This document shows positions 34,254-42,257 of a stretch of DNA of 64,000 nucleotides, in pieces. Position 1 is the stretch's first letter; each line of letters starts with the position of its first letter. The notes beneath the pieces were generated by a model. The model made no database searches, was not told the DNA's origin, and saw only the letters and a program-made list of their open reading frames with translations. The stretch comes from UMGS172 sp964424555 (GTDB lineage: Bacteria; Bacillota; Clostridia; Oscillospirales; Acutalibacteraceae), in the NCBI GenBank assembly GCA_964424555.1, contig CAYRIX010000004.1:1-64000 (forward strand). Reading direction: 5' to 3'. Position numbers and translations under genes: made by a program.

Positions 34254-34970
34254 ATGCCCAGATTTTTTAAAGAATTTTTCGAAACTGCACCGTTTATAGA
34301 GGGTGACGACGCAAAGCACATCTTAAGGTCACTTCGCATGAAGATAGGGGAGAGCCTTACTGTTTCCGATACTAAGGGCTTCGACTATAATTGTGTCATC
34401 TCGGGTTGCTCGGCCGAGCGTGTCGAGCTTGAGATTTTAGAAAAACATAAAAACAACACCGAGCCGACGGTTTTCGTCACGCTGTATCTTTGTCTGACAA
34501 AAGGCGACAAAATGGACACCGCCGTCCGTCAGGCCGTCGAAATGGGTGTAAGTCGGATTGTACCCGTGCTTTCTACCAACTGTGTATCCCGTCCCGATGA
34601 AAAAGCCATGTCGAAAAAGACAGAACGTTGGCAAAAAATAGCTGATGAAGCCGCAGGGCAATCGGGCAGAGGTATATTACCTGAGGTGGCAATGTGTATG
34701 ACCCTCAAAACCGCTGCTGAAGATATCAAAAGCGATGACCTAAGCCTGTTTTTCTATGAATTAGGCGGAAAACCGTTATGTGAAATCGGCAAAACCGTAA
34801 GAAACATTTCGGTCATCATCGGTCCCGAGGGTGGATTTTCTAAAGAGGAAGCGGAAATGCTGGAGGCTGCGGGTGCCACTGTCACAACATTAGGTCCCCG
34901 AATTCTCCGTGCCGAGACCGCACCCGTCGCCGCCGTTGCCGCCGTAATGTTGCAAAGCGGTAATATGTAA
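34254..34970 (+). CDS. rsmE: 16S rRNA m3U1498 methyltransferase
   Basis: A 238-residue SPOUT-class SAM methyltransferase that methylates U1498 of 16S rRNA. An N-terminal PUA-like domain (HILRSLRMKIGESLTVSD) precedes the knotted domain with the SAM motifs IGPEGGFSKEE and LGPRILRAETA. The ATG at 34254 has AGAGGGAAG upstream. Confidence 0.94.
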   Translation: MPRFFKEFFETAPFIEGDDAKHILRSLRMKIGESLTVSDTKGFDYNCVISGCSAERVELEILEKHKNNTEPTVFVTLYLCLTKGDKMDTAVRQAVEMGVSRIVPVLSTNCVSRPDEKAMSKKTERWQKIADEAAGQSGRGILPEVAMCMTLKTAAEDIKSDDLSLFFYELGGKPLCEIGKTVRNISVIIGPEGGFSKEEAEMLEAAGATVTTLGPRILRAETAPVAAVAAVMLQSGNM

Positions 34971-35016
34971 AAGTCGAATACAAAACATAGAACACAACAA
35001 TAAAAATTTAAGAAAA

Positions 35017-35517
35017 ATGAAGGAATATCCAACATTCCCACAACGCAAACCAACACGATTAAAAGAATACGATTACAGTAGTAACGGTGCGTATTTTGTG
35101 ACAATTTGCACGCACAACCGCAAACAAATATTATCGAAAATCGTCGTAGGGAAGGGCCTCTGCGCCCTTCCGCAAATAGAATTATCCGGTATAGGAAAAA
35201 TTGTTAATGAATGTATCAATTACATAAACACGTATGAATATGTCAGCATTGACTCTTATGTCATTATGCCTGACCACATTCATTTATTAATTTCAATTAT
35301 TGCTCCGGAAGGGCGCAGAGGCCCTTCCCTACAAAATATAATACAACGTTTTAAATCTTATACAACACATAATAGCGGCGAAAAATTTTGGCAAACCTCG
35401 TATTACGACCATGTTGTGCGAAATACGGAGGATATGAGCGATATCAATGATTATATTATTGCCAATCCGTATTTATGGTTTGAGGGTAAACACGATGATT
35501 CAAAATATTTGAGGTGA
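35017..35517 (+). CDS. REP-associated tyrosine transposase (RAYT)
   Basis: A 166-residue Y1/HUH single-strand nuclease of the TnpA-REP group. The HUH motif is PDHIHLLI (H87, H89). A candidate nucleophile is Y115 in RFKSYT, and FWQTSYYDHVVRN (124-136) is the usual C-terminal signature. RAYTs cut at hairpins preceded by GTAG and are domesticated rather than mobile. Two copies of the local GTAG hairpin repeat lie inside this frame, in opposite orientation and without breaking it (residues 44-52 and about 97-106). No clear ribosome binding site. The stop overlaps the binding site of the next gene. Confidence 0.88.
   Translation: MKEYPTFPQRKPTRLKEYDYSSNGAYFVTICTHNRKQILSKIVVGKGLCALPQIELSGIGKIVNECINYINTYEYVSIDSYVIMPDHIHLLISIIAPEGRRGPSLQNIIQRFKSYTTHNSGEKFWQTSYYDHVVRNTEDMSDINDYIIANPYLWFEGKHDDSKYLR
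35146..35172. repeat. REP-like GTAG hairpin inside the RAYT gene, copy A
   Basis: A 27-bp element: GTAG, stem GGAAGGGC (35150-35157), loop CTCTGC, stem GCCCTTCC (35164-35171), final G. It occupies exactly nine codons. Confidence 0.85.
35306..35332. repeat. REP-like GTAG hairpin inside the RAYT gene, copy B (inverted)
   Basis: The exact 27-bp reverse complement of copy A, 133 bp downstream. It encodes part of a Gly/Arg/Pro loop after the HUH strand. Confidence 0.85.
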
Positions 35518-35521
35518 TTTC

Positions 35522-36913
35522 ATGCTCAAAAAATATATAGGTGACAAGGCTTTTTACAAATATGTCCTTACCATTGCCGTGCCAATAATGCTGCAAAACG
35601 GTATTACCAACTTTGTCAATATGCTGGACAATATTATGGTCGGTCGTGTCGGTACCGAGGCAATGACAGGTGTTTCGGTCACCAATCAGCTCATATTTGT
35701 ATTTAACCTATGTCTTTTCGGCGCCGTTTCGGGTGTCGGAATCTTCGGCGCTCAATACTACGGCAAAAATGATAACGAGGGTCTACGCAATTCACTTCGT
35801 TTCAAGCTTATTCTGTGTCTTGTCATAACCGCTGTCGGAATAGGTATATTCCTTTTGCTTGGCGATAGCCTAATTACTTCATTTTTAAAGGGCGAGAGCC
35901 AAACGGTCGACCCTGTTGTTGCCTTCAAGGCCGCCAAAAATTATCTGCTTATAATGCTTGTTGGCTTTATTCCTTTTGCTTTGACCCAAAGCTATGCAAG
36001 TACCTTGCGAGAAACAGGTCAGACCATGCTTCCCATGAAAGCAGGAATTATTGCCGTCATGGTCAACCTCACCTTCAATTACATACTTATCTTTGGTGTC
36101 AAGCCGCTCGGAATCCCCGCATTAGGTGCGTCGGGTGCAGCTATCGCTACCGTTTTGTCGAGATATGTCGAGGCCGCCATAGTTATAATATGGACCCATT
36201 CCCACAAAGAGAAAAACCCTTATATTACGGGTCTTTTCCGCAACTTCAGAATGCCTGCCTCTTTGGCCCTTGACATGCTTAAAAAGGCTATGCCGCTGTT
36301 ACTTAATGAGACTTTGTGGGCATCGGGTGTGGCAATTCTTAATCAGTGCTACTCTGTGAAAGGTGTCGATGTTGTTGCCGCAAACAATATAAACCAGACC
36401 TTTTGGAATCTCTTTGCGGTCGTTTTCCTCTCAATGGGTAATGCGATCGGTATCATAATAGGAAACATGCTGGGTGCAGGACGCATGAAGGAGGTCATGG
36501 ACACCGACCGCAAGCTGATAACCTTTTCGCTGTTTATCAGTATAATCATGTGTATTGTTTATGCATCACTTTCACCCGTCATTCCTTTGCTTTACAACAC
36601 GTCTGACAACGTGCGTGGTATCGCTTCGGGACTTATCGTTATCGGTGCCTTAATGATGCCGTTTGACTCTTTGGCTCACTCGTCATACTTCACCCTTCGC
36701 TCAGGCGGAAAATCGCTCATAACCTTTATTTTCGACTGTGGGTTTATGTGGTGCGTTTCGGTACCGTTGGCATTCTGCCTGTCCCGATTTACCGACATCG
36801 GTGCGGTTTCACTGTATGCTTCGGTCCAATCGGTATATCTTTTAAAGGGCTTTATCGGCATCTACCTTGTCAAAAGAGGAAGCTGGATCAAAAATATCGT
36901 CGGTGAAAATTAG
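35522..36913 (+). CDS. MATE family efflux transporter
   Basis: A 463-residue, 12-helix exporter of the MATE family (DinF/NorM-like). Features: VPIMLQNGITNFVNMLDNIMVGRVG at 20-44, and QSYASTLRETGQTMLPMKAG (165-184), typical of the N-lobe. It is a cation-coupled exporter of drugs or metabolites with unknown substrate. GAGGTGAT precedes the ATG. Confidence 0.88.
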   Translation: MLKKYIGDKAFYKYVLTIAVPIMLQNGITNFVNMLDNIMVGRVGTEAMTGVSVTNQLIFVFNLCLFGAVSGVGIFGAQYYGKNDNEGLRNSLRFKLILCLVITAVGIGIFLLLGDSLITSFLKGESQTVDPVVAFKAAKNYLLIMLVGFIPFALTQSYASTLRETGQTMLPMKAGIIAVMVNLTFNYILIFGVKPLGIPALGASGAAIATVLSRYVEAAIVIIWTHSHKEKNPYITGLFRNFRMPASLALDMLKKAMPLLLNETLWASGVAILNQCYSVKGVDVVAANNINQTFWNLFAVVFLSMGNAIGIIIGNMLGAGRMKEVMDTDRKLITFSLFISIIMCIVYASLSPVIPLLYNTSDNVRGIASGLIVIGALMMPFDSLAHSSYFTLRSGGKSLITFIFDCGFMWCVSVPLAFCLSRFTDIGAVSLYASVQSVYLLKGFIGIYLVKRGSWIKNIVGEN

Positions 36914-36940
36914 TTTTACATTTTTGAAAGAAGAATTTGT

Positions 36941-37459
36941 ATGAAAAAGAACAATCTTTTTAAGCTGTGTTGTTCTGCCGTTTTTGCGGCTATTATATGT
37001 GTCCTTACCTTTGCTTTTCCGGTACCGTTGCCCAGTCACGGATACTTCAATTTCGGAGATTGCTTTGTAATTATCGCCGCACTGTGCCTCGGTCCTGTTT
37101 GGGGCGGTATGGCAGCAGGTATCGGTGCAGGACTGTCCGACCTTATATTGGGTTATACCTACTATGCGCCTGCCACTCTGATAATTAAATGGCTTATGGC
37201 GGTAGGCTGCTATTATGTATTTAAGGCATTTTTAAATATTAACAAAAAGCTTGATATCGTCGGAATCATCTTAGTAGCCATAGTTGCGGAAATTATTATG
37301 GTCGCAGGCTATTTTGTTTTCGAATTATTTATTTATAACGCAGCAGTTGCCGTTGCCGACACGGTAGGAAACTCAATTCAAGGCGTTATAGGAGCTTTAT
37401 CGGGCTCATTCCTTTTTGGTGTTTTATTTAAAACAGGCACAGTAAAAAAACTGTTCTGA
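36941..37459 (+). CDS. ECF transporter S component
   Basis: A 172-residue, six-helix substrate-binding subunit of an energy-coupling-factor vitamin importer. The family signature is seen in GYFNFGDCFVIIAALCLGPVWGGMAAGIGAGLSDLILGY (34-72) followed by YAPATLIIKW. It needs EcfA/EcfT, which are not in the window. The vitamin cannot be named from sequence alone; the pattern is that of the HmpT/riboflavin-like Pfam group. Confidence 0.82.
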   Translation: MKKNNLFKLCCSAVFAAIICVLTFAFPVPLPSHGYFNFGDCFVIIAALCLGPVWGGMAAGIGAGLSDLILGYTYYAPATLIIKWLMAVGCYYVFKAFLNINKKLDIVGIILVAIVAEIIMVAGYFVFELFIYNAAVAVADTVGNSIQGVIGALSGSFLFGVLFKTGTVKKLF

Positions 37460-37471
37460 CAGAGGTAATAT

Positions 37472-38173
37472 ATGCAAGAACAATTTTCACGCTCGGCACG
37501 TCTGCTCGGCAAAAATTCAATAGAAGCCTTATCTCACTGTCGTATTGCCGTTTTTGGTATAGGCGGTGTGGGAGGTCATGCTGTTGAGGCCTTGGCAAGA
37601 GCGGGTGTGGGTGCTATCGACCTTATTGACAGCGATACCGTATCGTTAAGCAATATCAACCGTCAGGCCGTAGCTTTTCACAGCACCGTAGGTCGCCCAA
37701 AGGTGGAGGTAATGCGTGATATTATAAAGGATATTAATCCTGAATGTACCGTAACCGTACATCAATGCTTTTATCTTCCCGAAACGGCCGAATGCTTTGA
37801 TTTTACAAAATTCGACTATATTTTGGATTGTGTCGATACAGTGGCCGCAAAAATCGACATTATCAGCCGTGCAAAGGAGCTTTCAGTTCCTGTAATATCT
37901 GCAATGGGTGCAGGAAATAAGCTCGATCCGACGGCATTTAAGGTTGCCGATATTTTCGACACCAAAGTCTGCCCTTTGGCTCGAATTATGAGGACTAATC
38001 TCAAAAAAAGGAATATTCAGTCGTTAAAGGTCGTATACTCCGAAGAAATTCCTCAAATTTCGACCGAAAAAGACCCTGAAACAGGTAGAAGCATCCCCGG
38101 TTCTGTGCCGTTTGTCCCATCGGTTGTGGGACTTATCATGGCAGGCGAGGTTATAAAGGATTTGATTAAATAA
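37472..38173 (+). CDS. tcdA: tRNA threonylcarbamoyladenosine dehydratase
   Basis: A 233-residue E1/ThiF-like enzyme that cyclises t6A37 in tRNA to ct6A using ATP. Features: GIGGVGGHAVEALARAG (29-45), the NINRQ element (61-65), DCVDTVAAK, MGAGNKLDP, and GSVPFVPSVVGLIMAGEVIKDL at the C-terminus. It is followed at once by an inverted REP-like pair. Confidence 0.92.
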   Translation: MQEQFSRSARLLGKNSIEALSHCRIAVFGIGGVGGHAVEALARAGVGAIDLIDSDTVSLSNINRQAVAFHSTVGRPKVEVMRDIIKDINPECTVTVHQCFYLPETAECFDFTKFDYILDCVDTVAAKIDIISRAKELSVPVISAMGAGNKLDPTAFKVADIFDTKVCPLARIMRTNLKKRNIQSLKVVYSEEIPQISTEKDPETGRSIPGSVPFVPSVVGLIMAGEVIKDLIK

Positions 38174-38174
38174 C

Positions 38175-38201
38175 GTAGGGGAGGGCCTCTGTGCCCTCCC
38201 G
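38175..38201. repeat. REP-like GTAG hairpin, BIME-like left half
   Basis: GTAGG, stem GGAGGGC, loop CTCTGT, stem GCCCTCC, final CG. Same length and ends as the other copies. Confidence 0.85.
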
Positions 38202-38222
38202 GTAGTTCATGATAAATTTTGT

Positions 38223-38248
38223 GGGAGGGCACAGAGGCCCTCCCCTAC
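38223..38248. repeat. REP-like GTAG hairpin, BIME-like right half (inverted)
   Basis: Reverse complement of the left half over 26 bp, 21 bp away. The two halves can also pair with each other in a long cruciform. It lies between tcdA and ttcA and could act as a 3' mRNA barrier. Confidence 0.85.
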
Positions 38249-38269
38249 AAAAATTAAAAGGAAAAAAAT

Positions 38270-39109
38270 ATGCCAAAAGAATTATCACGTGCTCAAAATG
38301 CCGAGCGTAGCATCAATAAAAAATTCAGAAAAGAAATATGGAACAAATTTATCGAAGGTGTAAAGAATTATCGGCTTATCGAAAAAGGCGATAAGATTGC
38401 TGTCTGCATTTCGGGCGGTAAGGACTCTATGATGCTGGCCGTTTTGATGAAGATGCTACAACGCTACAGCGATGTTGAATTTGAACTCAAATTCATAGTT
38501 ATGGATCCCGGATATAATCCCGAAAACCGTCAGAAAATAGAGAAAAATGCCGAAATCTTGGAAATTCCTATTCATATATTTGAAACCGACATTTTCGAAA
38601 TTGCCGACAGTGTTTCAGAATCTCCGTGCTATTTATGTGCAAGAATGCGCAGGGGACACCTTTATGCTGAGGCACAGAAGTTGGGTTGTAATAAAATCGC
38701 TCTCGGACATCATTTGAGCGATGTTATTGAGACAACCTTGATGGGTATGATGTACGGCTCACAGATTCAGGGTATGTTACCAAGACTTAAATCGACAAAT
38801 TTTGACGGTATGGAGCTGATACGTCCTCTTTACTGCATTTTAGAAGAGGATATCATCCGTTGGGCAAGCTATAATGAGCTGTCGTTCATTGCCTGTGCCT
38901 GTAAGCTGACCGCACGTGCCGCCGTTGATGAAAACGCTTCCAAGCGCCATGAAATAAAGCTGTTGATAAAGCAACTCAAAGCCGTAAATCCTGAAATTGA
39001 AAAGAATCTTTTCAACAGTATTCACCGTTGTAACGTTGATACTCTTGTGGGTTATAAAATCAATAACGAGCTGCACTCATTTTTAGAAAAGCTTGATGAT
39101 GTTAAATGA
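38270..39109 (+). CDS. ttcA: TtcA-like tRNA 2-thiocytidine protein
   Basis: A 279-residue PP-loop ATPase that installs sulfur in tRNA (2-thiocytidine at position 32 in TtcA). The PP-loop SGGKDS is at 48-53. The iron-sulfur cysteines are C120 and C123 (PCYLCARMRRG), with C209 or C211 as the third ligand (ACACKLTAR). AAAAGGAAAAA precedes the ATG. It belongs to the TtcA family but the exact target base is inferred. Confidence 0.85.
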   Translation: MPKELSRAQNAERSINKKFRKEIWNKFIEGVKNYRLIEKGDKIAVCISGGKDSMMLAVLMKMLQRYSDVEFELKFIVMDPGYNPENRQKIEKNAEILEIPIHIFETDIFEIADSVSESPCYLCARMRRGHLYAEAQKLGCNKIALGHHLSDVIETTLMGMMYGSQIQGMLPRLKSTNFDGMELIRPLYCILEEDIIRWASYNELSFIACACKLTARAAVDENASKRHEIKLLIKQLKAVNPEIEKNLFNSIHRCNVDTLVGYKINNELHSFLEKLDDVK

Positions 39110-39117
39110 CCGTTCTT

Positions 39118-39142
39118 ACCGTCCTTTTAAGGACGGTTTTTT
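39118..39142 (+). terminator. Terminator of the tcdA-ttcA region
   Basis: ACCGTCC (39118-39124) pairs with GGACGGT (39131-39137) around TTTTAA, followed by T residues. It insulates dnaA from upstream transcription. Confidence 0.88.
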
Positions 39143-39161
39143 CTTTATTTTTCTCTTAAAA

Positions 39162-39196
39162 TTTAATATTTAATAATATTATTATTAAATATTAAA
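39162..39196. repeat. A/T-only palindrome upstream of dnaA
   Basis: TTTAATATTTAATAAT (39162-39177) and its exact reverse complement (39181-39196) flank ATT. All 35 bp are A or T. It may be an easily unwound or bent element of the origin. Confidence 0.65.
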
Positions 39197-39258
39197 AGTT
39201 GTATAAAAGTTTCACTTAAATTTGGTTATTTTTTATGGTGTTTAAAGGCTTTTTTCGC

Positions 39259-39287
39259 TTGAATTTTAAGGGGTTTTATGGTACAAT
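39259..39287 (+). promoter_or_regulatory. Sigma-A promoter of dnaA
   Basis: TTGAAT (39259-39264), 17 bp, TACAAT (39282-39287), with an extended TGG before the -10. I see no DnaA box near it. The remaining sequence from 39143 to 39380 is very AT-rich. Confidence 0.65.
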
Positions 39288-39380
39288 TTTAAATGGATAT
39301 ACTTGTCGATTTTTTTACTTTTCAACAACCTTTTTAATTTCTGTTGAAAACTTTAAATATAAAAAGAAAGGAATTAAAAA

Positions 39381-40685
39381 ATGGCCATAAATTCCATAAA
39401 TGACCTATGGGAACACATTTGTGAAGATTGTAAGATCACCGAAAAAATTTCAGAGGTCGGTCTTAAGGCATGGATACTTGACCTTGTTCCTATCTCAACC
39501 GATGATGGTGTGCTGACCTTAGCCGCAAACAATGAATATAAGAAAAAAACGGTTGACGGATACTATAAAAAAATACTTGAAAAATCCTGCGAAGAGGTTT
39601 CGGGTCTTCCTATGACTATTGACATTATAGTTCGCAGTGAGGAGACCGAGAAAAATCAACAACCAACCGCAACCGTAGAGGAAGGCTATACCTTTACAAA
39701 TTTCGTTGTCGGTCCGTCAAACCATATTGCTCATGCATCGGCAATGGCGGTTGCAAACAAGCCTTATGCCAATCAATACAATCCCTTGTTTTTGTACGGA
39801 AACTCAGGTGTAGGTAAAACTCACCTTATGCTTGCAATAAAAAACAGTATTGAAAAGAATTTTCCTGAAAAAAAGGTGCTTTTCTTGAGGGGTGAGCAAT
39901 TTACTAACGAGCTTATCCAAGCAATAAGAAATCAGACGACTGATATTTTTCATGACCGTTTCAGAACGGTCGATGTTCTGCTTATCGATGATATTCATTT
40001 TATCGCAGGTAAGGAACAGGCTCAGGAGGAATTTTTTAATACCTTCAATGCATTATATCCCGAGCGTCAGATAGTAGTAACCTCTGACCGTCCCCCGAAA
40101 GAAATCAAGACCTTGGAGGAAAGAATACGTTCCCGTCTTGAAAGCGGTATGATGGCCGATATGCAACCACCCGATTTTGAAACAAGGGTAAGTATATTAA
40201 AAAATAAGGCTGAGCAGTTAGGTCTTACCATGAGTGACGATATGCTCTATTATATTGCAGAGCAGATAAAGAGTAATATCCGTCAGCTCGAGGGAATTGT
40301 AAAAAAGCTTCAGGCCTATGTAATGATACATTCAAAGAATTTGACCATGCCGCTCGTACAACGGTATATCCGTGATGTTGTAAGCGAGACACTGCCTGAA
40401 CCCTTAACTGTTGAAAAGATTGTCGACGAGGTAGCACGCACCTATAATGTTACATCTGATGATATTTATTCACGTAAAAAAAGTGCCGATATTGCATATG
40501 CACGACAGATTTCAATGTACATTGTCGCACAAACAATGTCACTTTCATCAACAGAAATAGGAAAAAAATTCAATAAAGACCATACCACGGTCCTTTATAC
40601 TATTGAAAAAATTAAAAATTCTCTTAAATCAAATGAAAGTGAAAAAACAATAGTTGATGATATTATAAAAAACATCAAGTCATAA
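39381..40685 (+). CDS. dnaA: Replication initiator DnaA
   Basis: A 434-residue AAA+ initiator. Domain I is at about 1-80, and the linker is short. The AAA+ domain III has Walker A GNSGVGKTH (140-148) and Walker B LLIDDIHF (200-207). The domain IV signature KDHTTVLYTIEKI near the C-terminus contacts the DnaA box. AAAGGAA precedes the ATG. It is followed by oriC and dnaN in the standard order. Confidence 0.97.
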   Translation: MAINSINDLWEHICEDCKITEKISEVGLKAWILDLVPISTDDGVLTLAANNEYKKKTVDGYYKKILEKSCEEVSGLPMTIDIIVRSEETEKNQQPTATVEEGYTFTNFVVGPSNHIAHASAMAVANKPYANQYNPLFLYGNSGVGKTHLMLAIKNSIEKNFPEKKVLFLRGEQFTNELIQAIRNQTTDIFHDRFRTVDVLLIDDIHFIAGKEQAQEEFFNTFNALYPERQIVVTSDRPPKEIKTLEERIRSRLESGMMADMQPPDFETRVSILKNKAEQLGLTMSDDMLYYIAEQIKSNIRQLEGIVKKLQAYVMIHSKNLTMPLVQRYIRDVVSETLPEPLTVEKIVDEVARTYNVTSDDIYSRKKSADIAYARQISMYIVAQTMSLSSTEIGKKFNKDHTTVLYTIEKIKNSLKSNESEKTIVDDIIKNIKS

Positions 40686-40721
40686 GACATTGGTTACCGT
40701 TGTTTACATAACAACACAAAA

Positions 40722-40730
40722 TTATCCACA
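40722..40730 (+). promoter_or_regulatory. DnaA box (consensus)
   Basis: TTATCCACA, an exact match to the high-affinity DnaA box. Confidence 0.9.
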
Positions 40731-40753
40731 TTTCAACAGGTTTTAACAAGAAG

Positions 40754-40876
40754 TTATTAACAATTCTGTTAAAATCTCGAAATTTAACTTTTTTATTAAC
40801 AAACATGTTAATAACCTGTAGATAATTTTATCTTTAAAATTTTGCTTTGTATCAACGGTTTTTGAGGTTATTAACA
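40754..40876. repeat. TTATTAACA nonamer cluster
   Basis: Four copies: 40754-40762 (+), 40793-40801 (+), 40806-40814 (-) and 40868-40876 (+). The second and third form an inverted pair around AACA. Each differs from the DnaA box only at positions 5 and 6. They may be weak DnaA sites. Confidence 0.55.
40817..40825 (-). promoter_or_regulatory. DnaA box (one mismatch)
   Basis: TTATCTACA on the minus strand. Confidence 0.75.
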
Positions 40877-40887
40877 ATTTCACAGAC

Positions 40888-40923
40888 ACTAATACTACTA
40901 CTATTTTTTAAAATATAAAATTA
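40888..40923 (+). other. DnaA-trio-like repeat and AT-rich unwinding element
   Basis: Six consecutive triplets ACT AAT ACT ACT ACT ATT (40888-40905) are followed by 18 A/T bases (40906-40923). They are laid out like the DnaA-trio/DUE before Bacillus dnaN, where DnaA filaments load on single strands. Confidence 0.75.
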
Positions 40924-40941
40924 TGGGAGGAAATTTTAAAA

Positions 40942-42048
40942 ATGAGATTTTTAGTAAACCGTGAAAAATTATGCGAAGCAGTAATGAATCTTTCCCGTGC
41001 AGTTGCAACAAAGGCAACCTTTCCCGTTTTAGAGGGAATTCATATGACCGCAACAAATGACGGTCTTAAAATGATGGCATATAACCTTGAAATAGGAATG
41101 ACCAAAACTATTGATATCACCTGCGCAGAAGAGGGAAGTATTGTTTTTAAGGCAAAGCTTTTAGGTGATATTTTAAGAAGCATGAACGGTGATACTGTTT
41201 CCTTTGAAGTAAATGAGCGTTTGGTTTGCAAAATTAAAAGCGGCTCTACAATGTTTGATATTATGGGTATGCCTGCTGCAGATTTTCCTGAGATGCCGAC
41301 GGTAGACGATTGCGAAAGAATAGTATTTCCTTGTGAGACATTAAAGGATATGGTACGTCAGACGGTATTTGCCACAGCTCAGGCAGATGCTCAAAAACCT
41401 GTTTTAACAGGACTTTTATTTGATATTGAAGAGGATAACGTAAAGGTTGTCGGTGTTGACGGCTACAGACTTGCAGTAAGAAAACAAATGCTTAATTTAG
41501 GTAAGCAGATGTCATTTGTAATTTCTGCAAAAACCATTGGTGAGGCTGTTAAGATTATTAAGGATGACGAGGAAAATGTTGAATTTTTCGTTGGTCGACG
41601 TCATGTTGCAATGAGTGTTGACGGATATTCAATTGTATCCCGTAAAATTGAGGGAGAATTTATAGATTATAAAAAGATAATGCCCTCAAGCTTTTCTACA
41701 ACCGTTAAGGTAAACACCAAAGAAATAGCATCTACTATTGAAAGAATTTCTCTTATTATAAACGATCAGCTTAAAACACCGATGAGATGTAAGATCGAAG
41801 CAGAGGAGATAATTTTTTCCTGTGCAACCGCTTTAGGAAGAGCAACCGATTCTTATAAAGCAGAAGTTACAGGTGAACAGTTTGAAATAGGTATTAATAA
41901 CCGATTTTTGCTTGATGCTTTGAAAGCCTGTGAGTGTGATGAGGTAGTTGTTAATTTTAATGGTTCCTTTGCATCGGTAATAATTCTTCCTAAAGAGGGA
42001 GACGACTTTATTTACATGGTCATGCCCATGAGATTGAAGGCAGAATAA
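40942..42048 (+). CDS. dnaN: DNA polymerase III beta sliding clamp
   Basis: A 368-residue ring clamp that tethers polymerase to DNA. Three clamp subdomains of about 120 residues each are present, with FPVLEGIHM near the start and the C-terminal hydrophobic pocket end FIYMVMPMRL. The start has GGGAGG 11 bp upstream. The stop overlaps the yaaA start by one base. Confidence 0.96.
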   Translation: MRFLVNREKLCEAVMNLSRAVATKATFPVLEGIHMTATNDGLKMMAYNLEIGMTKTIDITCAEEGSIVFKAKLLGDILRSMNGDTVSFEVNERLVCKIKSGSTMFDIMGMPAADFPEMPTVDDCERIVFPCETLKDMVRQTVFATAQADAQKPVLTGLLFDIEEDNVKVVGVDGYRLAVRKQMLNLGKQMSFVISAKTIGEAVKIIKDDEENVEFFVGRRHVAMSVDGYSIVSRKIEGEFIDYKKIMPSSFSTTVKVNTKEIASTIERISLIINDQLKTPMRCKIEAEEIIFSCATALGRATDSYKAEVTGEQFEIGINNRFLLDALKACECDEVVVNFNGSFASVIILPKEGDDFIYMVMPMRLKAE

Positions 42049-42257
42049 TGGAAGAGATTAAAATTCATACTGAATATATAAAGCTTGATGACTTTTTAAA
42101 ATTTGCAGGAATTTTAGGAACCGGAGGTATGGCCAAGGCTGTAATTCAGGACGGACTGGTTAAGGTTGACGGAGAGGTCTGCACAATGCGAGGTAAAAAG
42201 CTTCGTGGCGGTGAGGTTGTTTCCTTTAACGGTCAGACTGTTAAGGTCATAAAATAA
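42048..42257 (+). CDS. yaaA: S4-domain RNA-binding protein YaaA
   Basis: A 69-residue protein made of one S4-like domain (EYIKLDDFLKFAGILGTGGMAKAVIQDGLVKVDGEVCTMRGKKLRGGEVV in outline). Usual partner in the dnaN-yaaA-recF unit of Firmicutes; it has been linked to 50S ribosome assembly. Overlaps dnaN and recF by one base each. Confidence 0.93.
   Translation: MEEIKIHTEYIKLDDFLKFAGILGTGGMAKAVIQDGLVKVDGEVCTMRGKKLRGGEVVSFNGQTVKVIK

Larger units (their letters stand above)
40686..40941. other. oriC: Putative oriC (dnaA-dnaN intergenic region)
   Basis: A 256-bp AT-rich region. It contains a consensus DnaA box TTATCCACA (40722-40730), a one-mismatch box on the minus strand (TGTAGATAA, 40817-40825), four TTATTAACA nonamers, a DnaA-trio-like repeat and an AT-rich tail up to the dnaN binding site. 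The order boxes, trio, AT-rich DUE matches the unwinding region of Bacillus. Confidence 0.85.

Noticed and set aside
38175..38248. CRISPR repeats
   Set aside because: The repeats are inverted, paired and self-complementary, with no regular spacing or cas genes; they are REP-like.
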